64,000 nucleotides of DNA from Leptospirales bacterium. GTDB taxonomy: Bacteria > Spirochaetota > Leptospiria > Leptospirales > Leptonemataceae. Of this stretch, positions 8,614 through 16,590 are shown in pieces. The notes below the pieces were generated by a model. It saw only the letters and a list, made by a program, of their open reading frames with translations, was not told where the DNA came from and did not search any database. Each line of letters starts with the position of its first letter. The stretch's first letter is position 1. The stretch lies in assembly GCA_019694685.1 (NCBI GenBank), contig JAIBBM010000012.1:1-64000 (forward strand). Reading direction: 5' to 3'. A program made the position numbers and the translations under genes.

Positions 8614-10398
8614 GTGCAAGAACTCTCTGAAAAGCCCGGCCTCCCTGCCTGGGATCTAAAAGCAATCTATCCGGATTCATCTTCTCGCGACGCGGATGTC
8701 GCACTGCTGCGCAGCCTCGTTGTCAAGTTCGTGGAAGAATACCGCGGCCGCCTGGGCTCTCTGGACGATGATGGTCTGGTCCGGGCTTTTGAAGCTCATG
8801 CAAAGATTTCTAACACATCTTCGCGCATCATGGTGCATGCATATCTGACCTTCGCAGAGAACACGGCAAGCACTGCCGCGCAAGCTCTTCTGGCAAGTGC
8901 GGAGGAACTCAGTGCTGAAGTCTGGGGCCAGCTTGTGTTCTTCGAGCTCGAGCTGGGGCGATTGCCGGGCCAGTTCTCTTCTCGCATGGATGCGTACGCG
9001 TACTTTGTTCAGAAATGCGTACAGAGAAATGCGCATAACCTTACGGAGGAACTCGAAGCCTACGGAATCGAAAAGAATCTGACCGGAGTTCAGGCAATGA
9101 CCGGCCTCTTTGATGAGGTGATGGGATCTCTTTCTTTCGAAGACAAAAATGCGTCGGGAGAGGATACAACCTTCACCCAGGAAACCGCGCTCTCTGTGCT
9201 CCATCATGCGGATCGCGCTTATCGCCTTCGCATCTACAGTAGATTTCTCGAGACTGTAGGTTCGCAGAAGACTGTACTAACCAGTATTTATAACAACGTC
9301 TTACTCGATCACAGGCTAGATTGGAAGAGGCGGAACTACACCGGTGCGATGGAGCCTCGCAATCTATCCAACCAGGTGAGTTCGCGTGCAGTCGATTCGA
9401 TGCTCGAGATTGTTCAATCCAGCTATCGCATCGTCAGGAGATACTACACCTGGAAAGCACGTTATGCGAAGATTGACCAGTTTACCAACGCGGACATCTA
9501 TGCTCCCGTTCTTCCGCGAACCAGTCCATACGATTTTGCTCATGCGCAGGATTCAGTGATTCGTGCTTACGCCGGATTCGATCCTCAGGCAGGTTCGATC
9601 GTTTCTGAATTTTTTAAGACAGCGAGAGTGGATGCGCGCGTCATTCCGGGCAAACGTCCGGGTGCTTTTTGCTACGGTGCTTCCCCTGAGCTGGATGCAT
9701 TCGTGCATCTAAACTACACCGGCGATCTTCGCTCCATTCAGACTCTCGCGCATGAACTGGGACATGGATTGCATCACCAGCTGTCACGCAGTCAAAACCA
9801 TGTGAATTTCGGAACCCCTCTTGTGACCGCTGAGACTTCCTCTGTGTTCGGAGAGATCTTGCTCAACGAGCTTCTGATTCAAGAGGCAAGATCAAAGGAA
9901 GAACAACTGGCTCTCCTCTGCGCGCAAATGGAAGGAATTCTGGCCACTGTATTTCGCCAAACAGTGCTTACGCGTTTTGAAGAAAGAGCTCACGCAGAGA
10001 GAGATTCAGGACGTGTTTCCGCGGATCGATTCAGCGAACTGTGGCTGGAAGAAAATGGAAAGCTCTATGGCGACGCAGTATCCATGGTGGATGCGTACAA
10101 ATGGGGATGGGCGTATATTCCGCATTTTGTTCACACTCCATTTTACTGTTACGCCTATTCATTCGGGCAACTCCTGGTTCTCGCATTGTATCAGGAGTTT
10201 CGCACGCACGGAGATTCGTTTAAGGACGGTTACATGAAGTTGCTATCGCTTGGTGGATCAAGAGCGCCTGCAAAACTTGTAAGCGAAACAGTGGGTCTGA
10301 ACATTGAATCAGACGATTTCTGGCTTCGCGCTGTGAGTTTCATCGAGAACATGATGGACAGAATTGAATCGATTGGGCCGGGCCCGGGAGTCGCGTGA
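8614..10398 (+). CDS. pepF: Oligoendopeptidase F (M3 family)
   Basis: 594 aa, normal for PepF. The zinc site HELGH is at residues 380-384, with the third ligand Glu expected in the TAETSSVFGEILL segment that follows. The C-terminal half has the typical YSFGQLLVLALYQEF. The enzyme is a cytosolic metallopeptidase cleaving short peptides. GTG start at 8614, since the upstream frame has no better candidate. It is divergent from the MBOAT gene (90 nt between starts) and followed after 3 nt by the thioesterase. Confidence 0.92.
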   Translation: MQELSEKPGLPAWDLKAIYPDSSSRDADVALLRSLVVKFVEEYRGRLGSLDDDGLVRAFEAHAKISNTSSRIMVHAYLTFAENTASTAAQALLASAEELSAEVWGQLVFFELELGRLPGQFSSRMDAYAYFVQKCVQRNAHNLTEELEAYGIEKNLTGVQAMTGLFDEVMGSLSFEDKNASGEDTTFTQETALSVLHHADRAYRLRIYSRFLETVGSQKTVLTSIYNNVLLDHRLDWKRRNYTGAMEPRNLSNQVSSRAVDSMLEIVQSSYRIVRRYYTWKARYAKIDQFTNADIYAPVLPRTSPYDFAHAQDSVIRAYAGFDPQAGSIVSEFFKTARVDARVIPGKRPGAFCYGASPELDAFVHLNYTGDLRSIQTLAHELGHGLHHQLSRSQNHVNFGTPLVTAETSSVFGEILLNELLIQEARSKEEQLALLCAQMEGILATVFRQTVLTRFEERAHAERDSGRVSADRFSELWLEENGKLYGDAVSMVDAYKWGWAYIPHFVHTPFYCYAYSFGQLLVLALYQEFRTHGDSFKDGYMKLLSLGGSRAPAKLVSETVGLNIESDDFWLRAVSFIENMMDRIESIGPGPGVA

Positions 10399-10401
10399 GC
10401 C

Positions 10402-10932
10402 ATGTCTGCTAAAACGCCGCGCTCTTCGTCTGTAGAAACTCGTCATTTGGTAATGCCAGATCATGCAAATCACTATGGCACGTTATTCGGCGGCACTCTC
10501 ATGGGATGGATTGATATGGTCGCGGTGATGGTGGCCCAGCGCCATTGTGGGCGCGAAGCCGTCACTGCGAGTGTGGATCGTCTAAATTTTCTTTCTCCCA
10601 TTTCTGTGGGCGATCATGTCCTTCTTCGCGCAAGCGTGAATTACACCGGTCGCACTTCTATGGAGATAGGCGTTCAGGTGTCGCGTGAAAATCCTTATAC
10701 AGGGGAAGTGGTTCGCGCAACCACCGCGTACTTGACCTTTGTTGCTCTGGACGAAAACAAGAAACCAGTGCCCATCCCTCCTGTGGAGCCTGAAACAGAA
10801 ATAGAGAAAAGACGATTTCGAAACGCCATCCTGCGCGTAGAAGCAAACAGAAACCTGGTAAAGAAAATGAGGGAGGAAATGCAATCTTCGTCCGGTCCTG
10901 ATGCTGCTGGTTCTCCGCCTCAAGACAAATGA
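10402..10932 (+). CDS. Acyl-CoA thioesterase, hotdog fold (YciA/BFIT type)
   Basis: 176 aa. The hotdog-fold signature is clear: VMPDHANHYGTLFGGTLMGWID, where Asn and the GG helix form the active site, then SVDRLNFLSPISVGD and VVRATTAYLTFVALDE. The family hydrolyses acyl-CoA to free acid and CoA in the cytoplasm. The C-terminal 50 residues are charged and family-variable. The gene follows pepF with a 3-nt gap, so they are likely cotranscribed. Confidence 0.9.
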   Translation: MSAKTPRSSSVETRHLVMPDHANHYGTLFGGTLMGWIDMVAVMVAQRHCGREAVTASVDRLNFLSPISVGDHVLLRASVNYTGRTSMEIGVQVSRENPYTGEVVRATTAYLTFVALDENKKPVPIPPVEPETEIEKRRFRNAILRVEANRNLVKKMREEMQSSSGPDAAGSPPQDK

Positions 10933-10978
10933 GACATATCGTGGCTCTCCGGGTGCGTTCTGCGGGCCAAAAAAGGGG

Positions 10979-11007
10979 TTGTCATCCCTAAATCCCCTGT
11001 CTAAGTT
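10979..11007 (+). promoter_or_regulatory. Possible sigma-70 promoter for the Fur-family gene
   Basis: TTGTCA (10979-10984) is a good -35; a 17-nt spacer leads to TAAGTT (11002-11007), a poor -10. It lies 18 nt upstream of the regulator ATG. Assigned by eye. Confidence 0.3.
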
Positions 11008-11024
11008 GATAGCGGTTACTGCCG

Positions 11025-11459
11025 ATGGAAGACCAGAAGAAGTATGGCATGTGCAAGCGAGAAGTGGCGGAGCTGCTTCGGTCGCATGACATCAATCCTA
11101 CTACGCAGCGCATTGAAATCGCGCATTTGATTTTCCAGAAAGCCCAGCACCTTTGTGCAGATGAAATCCTCGCAGAACTCAACAAAGAATACGAGCAAGT
11201 CAGCCAGGCAACAGTATACAACACTCTGAAAGTATTTGTAGATAAGAAAGTAGTCCGCGAGCTAGTATTTGCGCCGGACAGAATCTACTATGATTCCAAC
11301 ACAAGCCATCATCACCATTTCATAGATGTAGACACCGGTAAGATTTATGACGTTTCCGGAGACTGCGTCAAATGCCCTGAGCTCAGCTACGTAGATCACC
11401 TCAAAGCAGAGGTGCTTGAAGTGAGTTTGATCCTCAAGGGTCGCATGCCTCAGGCATAA
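11025..11459 (+). CDS. Fur family transcriptional regulator
   Basis: 144 aa. The N-terminal winged helix contains the Fur pattern PTTQRIEIAHLIF and VSQATVYNTLKVFVDKKVV. The dimer/metal domain has the His-rich SHHHHFIDVDTGKIYDV. Only one CxxC (CVKC) is present; the second pair that completes the structural zinc site of classic Fur/PerR is absent. It could be PerR-, Irr- or Fur-like, and the effector cannot be decided from the sequence. It sits 58 nt upstream of cydAB in the same direction, so redox or iron control of cytochrome bd is a reasonable inference. Confidence 0.88.
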   Translation: MEDQKKYGMCKREVAELLRSHDINPTTQRIEIAHLIFQKAQHLCADEILAELNKEYEQVSQATVYNTLKVFVDKKVVRELVFAPDRIYYDSNTSHHHHFIDVDTGKIYDVSGDCVKCPELSYVDHLKAEVLEVSLILKGRMPQA

Positions 11460-11517
11460 TCACTCACGCATCGTCTTTTTGTTTTGACTCTGAAACACGC
11501 TTCCAATAGAAAGCGGC

Positions 11518-12843
11518 ATGGATGACGCGCTTTTAATCGCCCGCCTGCAGTTCGCGTTCACCATCACGTTTCATTATCTTTTCCCCCAGCTGACCATGGG
11601 CCTTGCACTTTTGATCCTGGTGCAAAAGGCAATGTTCATGTTCACCCGGCAACTCTCCTACAATCATGCAGCGCAATTCTGGGCTCGCATCTTTGCTGTA
11701 AATTTTGCGATGGGCGTGGTGACCGGAATTCCAATGGAATTCCAGTTCGGAACAAACTGGGCCAGGTTTTCTGTCTTCGCGGGCGGAGTGATTGGCCACG
11801 TTCTTGCCATGGAGGGAGTATTTGCGTTTTTCATAGAATCTGCGTTCCTGGGTCTTTTTCTTTTTGGAGAAAGACGCCTTGGGCAGCGTGCTCACACCTT
11901 CACAGCATTCATGGTATTCCTTGGATCCTGGATGAGTGGATACTTGATTATCATTACGAATGCCTGGATGCAACATCCCGTTGGTTTTGAAGCTGCGTCA
12001 GGTAAGCTTGAGCTTGTTCGATTTGCGGATTTGTTTTTCAACCCCTGGGCTGGCTGGCAATATTTGCACACTATGTTCGGTGCAGTGGTCACTGCATCTT
12101 TCGTGATGGCGGCCACGGGTGCGTACTACCTTCTCTCAAATCGCGACATCAGATACGGCGAAATCTTTCTGAGAGTTGGGGTCACGTGCGGGCTGGCTGC
12201 CTCCGTGCTTATGATTTTTCCGACGGGCGACGGGCAGGGAAAGAATGTGGCGCAGTATCAACCTGTTACTCTCGCCGCGATGGAAGGACTCTTTGAAACC
12301 GGGAAAGCCGCAGAGATGATTTTGATCGGCCAGCCGGATATGGAACGCCTCCGCATTGACAATCCAATTCGCATTCCAGGAGTACTCAGTCTCCTGACGT
12401 ATTCGCGCTGGAACGCGGAGGTAAAAGGGCTCCAGGAATTTCCGCGCGAACTCTGGCCAACGAACATTCCTCTTCTCTATTATAGCTATCACATCATGGT
12501 TGGTCTGGGCACATACATGGCCGCGGTGATGGCGTTGAGCGCTCTGTTTTTGTTTCGCAGGCATCTCTTCGACCATAAGTGGCTTCTGTGGATTTTGATG
12601 CTTTCTTTTCCGGCGCCTTACATCGCGAATACGGCAGGCTGGATGACGGCGGAACTGGGGAGACAACCCTGGCTCATTTACGGAATCTTGAAAACTACCG
12701 CTGGCGTTTCGCCTACTGTGTCCGCGGGAAATAGCCTGTTTACTCTGATGGGATTTCTTGGAATGTACGGACTCCTGGGTACTCTTTTCTTGTTTGTGAT
12801 TGCGCGCGAAATCCAAAACGGCCCGGAACACGGACATCATTGA
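11518..12843 (+). CDS. cydA: Cytochrome bd ubiquinol oxidase subunit I
   Basis: 441 aa, shorter than E. coli CydA, which implies a short Q-loop (CIO-like). The N-terminus has the expected helix with heme-ligand candidate H19, then GIPMEFQFGTNWARFS and GVFAFFIESAFLGLFLFG, both diagnostic. Quinol oxidase of the inner membrane reducing O2 to water with high oxygen affinity. cydB begins 2 nt after its stop. No cydX-like small ORF was found after cydB and cydCD are not here. Confidence 0.94.
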   Translation: MDDALLIARLQFAFTITFHYLFPQLTMGLALLILVQKAMFMFTRQLSYNHAAQFWARIFAVNFAMGVVTGIPMEFQFGTNWARFSVFAGGVIGHVLAMEGVFAFFIESAFLGLFLFGERRLGQRAHTFTAFMVFLGSWMSGYLIIITNAWMQHPVGFEAASGKLELVRFADLFFNPWAGWQYLHTMFGAVVTASFVMAATGAYYLLSNRDIRYGEIFLRVGVTCGLAASVLMIFPTGDGQGKNVAQYQPVTLAAMEGLFETGKAAEMILIGQPDMERLRIDNPIRIPGVLSLLTYSRWNAEVKGLQEFPRELWPTNIPLLYYSYHIMVGLGTYMAAVMALSALFLFRRHLFDHKWLLWILMLSFPAPYIANTAGWMTAELGRQPWLIYGILKTTAGVSPTVSAGNSLFTLMGFLGMYGLLGTLFLFVIAREIQNGPEHGHH

Positions 12844-12844
12844 T

Positions 12845-13888
12845 ATGCAGATCGAAACTTTCTGGTTCATCGCTCTTGTGTTCACTCTAACCATGTATGT
12901 GGTTCTTGATGGCTTTGATCTGGGCGTCGGCATTCTTCACCTGACGGTGGCAAAAACAGACGATGAGCGTCGCACTCTGTTCAATGCGATTGGTCCACTC
13001 TGGGATGGAAACGAGGTCTGGTTGATCGCGGCAGGCGGAGTTTTGTTTTTTGCCTTTCCAGTGGCGTACGCGTCTAGCTTCAGCGGATTTTATCTTCCGC
13101 TGATGATGATTCTGTGGCTTCTCATGTTTCGAGCTCTCGCCATTGAGTTTCGTCGTCATATAGAAAACGAATTGTGGCAACAGTTCTGGGATGTCGCATT
13201 CTGTGTTTCCAGCCTGGGTCTGGTTCTCTTGCTCGGAATGGCTCTCGGAAATGTTCTTCGCGGTGTTGTTTTCGGAGAAGATCATTTCTTCTTTGCCCCG
13301 CTCTGGACGGACTTCACTCCCACCGGTGAACCCGGCATCATAGACTGGTTTACACTTTCGTTTGGACTTCTGGCGGTCAGTGCTCTCTCCGGTCACGGAG
13401 CTGCGTTCGTTGTTATGCGAACGGAAGGAGATTTGAGAGACAGGGCGGCTGGAATTTATCGAAAAATGTTCATCAGCACATTGGCGCTTTCCGCGTTGTG
13501 TCTGGGTGCGGCTTCCTGGATCCATCCAGAATATCTGGATCGGTTTACTCATTTTCCGCCTTCCATGCTCCTTCCTGCGGGATCTCTGGGTTGTTTTGTG
13601 GCCAGTCGCTTTTTCCTCTTGCGATCGGATCGACTTCCATTTGTTTTTTCCTGTTTGATGATTGTTCTGGCTGGAAGTGCAAGTGCGGCGGCTCTCTTTC
13701 CAAAGCTTTTGCCGGGTTTGTCCTCTACTGGCGGTCTCGACGCGTTCAATGCTTCGTCGGCTGCCTACGGACTTCAGATCGGCCAGTACTGGTGGCTCTT
13801 CGGAATGGCACTTGTATCAGTTGCATTTGCGTATCTATACTTTGTTTTTCGCGGCAAGGTAGGCAGCCAGAAGCGCAAGCATTACTGA
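12845..13888 (+). CDS. cydB: Cytochrome bd ubiquinol oxidase subunit II
   Basis: 347 aa with eight or so hydrophobic helices. Diagnostic segments are MYVVLDGFDLGVG near the start, NAIGPLWDGNEVWLI, and SGHGAAFVVMRTEGDL. Start at ATG 12845 because it matches the CydB N-terminus; an upstream in-frame start lies inside cydA. Partner of CydA in the bd oxidase. The gene ends about 75 nt before the next start. Confidence 0.94.
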   Translation: MQIETFWFIALVFTLTMYVVLDGFDLGVGILHLTVAKTDDERRTLFNAIGPLWDGNEVWLIAAGGVLFFAFPVAYASSFSGFYLPLMMILWLLMFRALAIEFRRHIENELWQQFWDVAFCVSSLGLVLLLGMALGNVLRGVVFGEDHFFFAPLWTDFTPTGEPGIIDWFTLSFGLLAVSALSGHGAAFVVMRTEGDLRDRAAGIYRKMFISTLALSALCLGAASWIHPEYLDRFTHFPPSMLLPAGSLGCFVASRFFLLRSDRLPFVFSCLMIVLAGSASAAALFPKLLPGLSSTGGLDAFNASSAAYGLQIGQYWWLFGMALVSVAFAYLYFVFRGKVGSQKRKHY

Positions 13889-13963
13889 TTTCAGGATTTC
13901 CTCCCGGTTAAAACTCGCTGGCTATTTCGATGCACCCAGGAAAACATTTACCCGGGATCGAAT

Positions 13964-16588
13964 TTGGATCAGAACCTTGACACTCTCCGGTCTGCGTTTG
14001 GCGAAATCAAAGATCTGTACGATCACGCGCCCTGCGGTTATCATTCCCTGGATCCAACCGGACTGATTATTAAAATCAACGAGACGGAGCTCAACTGGCT
14101 CGGGTATTCGCGCGAAGAAATTGAAGGTCGTGTAAGGCTCTGGGATCTGGTGACTCCTCAAAGCAAAGACACATGCACCACGTATTTTGCGGATCTACAG
14201 AAGTACGGCTCTGTCAAAGAAGTGGAGATTGAGCTTTTTCGAAAGAATGGCAGTGTCATTCCTCTCCTGATCAACGCTGTCGCTCTCTATGATGAAAACG
14301 GAAAGTTCATTCAGACCCGCGCAACTGTCTTTGACATCACGGAAAGAAAAAGAGCTGAAAAGAAACTGGAAGAGAGTGAAGGGCGACTTCTTGCATTTAT
14401 TTCAAACATTCCAGCCGTCATCTTCGTGAAAGACACAACAGGACGTTACCTCTTCGTCAACGAAGAGTTTCAGCGCGTCTTTGGTCTCGAAGGCGGGCAA
14501 ATTCTCTTTCGCACAGATGCGGAAATCTTTTCAGCCGAGCAGGCAGAATCTTTCAAAAAGAACGATGAACTGGTCATCAAAACCGGAAAGAGAATTGAGT
14601 TTGAGGAAACGGCTATCTATACAGATGGGCCGCGCACCAGCATTGTGCACAAGTTTCCAATTCGAGACGACTCTGGCGAAATAGTAGCGTTAGGCGGAAT
14701 TGCAACCGATATCACAGAGCGCCAGAGAATCAGTCGGGCTCTCGAAAGAGTCAACCGCGCGCTCAGGGTTCTTTCGGGAGCCAATGAGGTGATCGTTCAC
14801 GCTGAGACAGAAGAATCTCTCTATTCGTCTGTGTGTCATGTGATTGTTACTCGTGGATCTTACAGAATGGCCTGGATTGGCCTGGCTCAGCATGACGAAG
14901 AGAAGCTTGTGCGCCCTGTTGGTCATCAGGGTGGAGATAAGGATTATCTAACTTCTATTCGCGTAACCTGGGACGATTCTGAACACGGCATGGGGCCAAC
15001 CGGAATGGCAATCAAGACGGGGCTGTGTCATGTGAACCAGGATGTGTACACCAATCCAGCCATGGCACCCTGGAGAAAAGAAGCGATTTCCAGGGGTTAT
15101 ATTTCTACGATCGCCTTACCGCTGCAAGATGCTTCCGGCACGTTCGGGGCACTGAATATTTACGCGGGGGAAGCCAATGCCTTTGATGATGATGAAATAG
15201 AACTGCTGCGCAAGCTCGCGGCGGATCTGAGTTTTGGAGTGGAGGCGCTACGCACGCGCGAAAAAAGACGCCGCGCAGAGGAGGCCGTTCACAGGCTTGC
15301 GTATTTTGACACTCTCACAGGTCTGCCCAATCGAACGCAGCTGCTTGCGAGTTTAACAAATGGAATTGCGGAGTCCGCACTCAAGGCGCAATCTCTTGCT
15401 CTGTTATTCTTTAATATAGATCATTTTACCGAGTTTCAGGATGGGCTGGGAGTTCGTCAGGCGGAAGCGCTTTTGCAGAAGATCGCTCTTAGACTTCAAT
15501 CTGCCGCAGGATCCAATTTCCTGGCCAGACTGGATGGAGATCGGTTTGCGATGATTCATCCGAATGCCACCGCAGACTCCATCTCTGCTCTGGCCGTGCG
15601 CGTTCACAGAGCCATGGAAGAATCCATTGTCCAGAGTGACGTTCGCATTGATGTGCGCATCAATCTGGGTGCGGCTATGTACCCCGACCACGGTGCAGAC
15701 GCGGATTCCTTGCTTTTGCGCAGCGATATAGCATGCCGTCGCGCGAAAGCGCTGGGCGTTTCGCATATGATGTACAGTGGCGCCACGGACCAGGAAAGTC
15801 CTCACAGGCTTTCTCTCATCGCAGACCTCAGGCGTGCCATTCAATCCGATCAGCTCATTTTGCATTTTCAGCCAAAGATCGATTCTCGCACGGGTGTCAT
15901 CAGTGGAGCAGAAGCACTGGTTCGCTGGTCCCATCCAGTTCGCGGACTTATATCACCTGCAGAATTCATTCCGCTTGCAGAACACACTGGCCTGATTGCT
16001 CCTCTGACCGATTGGGTTTTGCGTGCTGCGGTAAGAGAGAGCGCAGCGTGGCTTGCAAAAGGAATTGCAGTTCCCATCGCAGTCAACGTGTCTCCACAAA
16101 ACTTGCGCGACGACGATTTGATTGATCGCATTTCTACACTGCTTCAAGAAGCGGGCGTCCCGGCTGAAAACTTGCAGCTGGAAATCACAGAAACTACTCT
16201 GATGGAAGATCCCGCTCGATCCTTTGAATTGCTTTCGCGCCTTAAGAAGCAGGGCATTCGAATCTTCGTGGACGATTTTGGCACTGGCTACTCTTCTCTC
16301 AGCTACATTGCAACCCTTCCTTTGTATTCCCTGAAGATTGATCGTTCCTTTGTGGTCAAGATGACCAGGAGCAAAGAACACCGTGCGATTGTGGCCGCGG
16401 CCATTTCTCTGGCGCATTCTCTGGGTTTGCGAGTGGTGGCAGAGGGTGTGGACGCTGTGGATCAGCTGGCTGATTTGAAGGAACTTGGATGCGATGAGAT
16501 CCAGGGATTTCTATTTTCAAAGCCACTGTCTTCAAAAGATTTTTTGTCCTGGAGTGTCGATTTCTCGAATACAGCCGTTAGGAGATGA
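13964..16588 (+). CDS. PAS-PAS-GAF-GGDEF-EAL signalling protein
   Basis: 874 aa without membrane segments. In order: two PAS domains with PAC regions (about 10-255), a GAF domain (about 262-430), a GGDEF domain (about 450-605) and an EAL domain (about 620-870). The GGDEF signature is degenerate (ARLDGDRFAM), so cyclase activity is doubtful. The EAL domain keeps EALVRW, DDFGTGYSSLSY and the KIDRSFV segment, so it is probably an active c-di-GMP phosphodiesterase controlled by the sensors. The start is TTG 13964; no better ATG is in frame. It overlaps the next gene region at its 3' end. Confidence 0.88.
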   Translation: MDQNLDTLRSAFGEIKDLYDHAPCGYHSLDPTGLIIKINETELNWLGYSREEIEGRVRLWDLVTPQSKDTCTTYFADLQKYGSVKEVEIELFRKNGSVIPLLINAVALYDENGKFIQTRATVFDITERKRAEKKLEESEGRLLAFISNIPAVIFVKDTTGRYLFVNEEFQRVFGLEGGQILFRTDAEIFSAEQAESFKKNDELVIKTGKRIEFEETAIYTDGPRTSIVHKFPIRDDSGEIVALGGIATDITERQRISRALERVNRALRVLSGANEVIVHAETEESLYSSVCHVIVTRGSYRMAWIGLAQHDEEKLVRPVGHQGGDKDYLTSIRVTWDDSEHGMGPTGMAIKTGLCHVNQDVYTNPAMAPWRKEAISRGYISTIALPLQDASGTFGALNIYAGEANAFDDDEIELLRKLAADLSFGVEALRTREKRRRAEEAVHRLAYFDTLTGLPNRTQLLASLTNGIAESALKAQSLALLFFNIDHFTEFQDGLGVRQAEALLQKIALRLQSAAGSNFLARLDGDRFAMIHPNATADSISALAVRVHRAMEESIVQSDVRIDVRINLGAAMYPDHGADADSLLLRSDIACRRAKALGVSHMMYSGATDQESPHRLSLIADLRRAIQSDQLILHFQPKIDSRTGVISGAEALVRWSHPVRGLISPAEFIPLAEHTGLIAPLTDWVLRAAVRESAAWLAKGIAVPIAVNVSPQNLRDDDLIDRISTLLQEAGVPAENLQLEITETTLMEDPARSFELLSRLKKQGIRIFVDDFGTGYSSLSYIATLPLYSLKIDRSFVVKMTRSKEHRAIVAAAISLAHSLGLRVVAEGVDAVDQLADLKELGCDEIQGFLFSKPLSSKDFLSWSVDFSNTAVRR

Positions 16589-16590
16589 TC

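Noticed and set aside
11484..11512. TTGACT-N17-TAGAAA before cydA
   Set aside because: Transcription would start at or after the cydA ATG, so it cannot serve cydA with this start.
12136..12933. 265-aa minus-strand frame
   Set aside because: Antisense shadow of cydA/cydB, basic and low-complexity.
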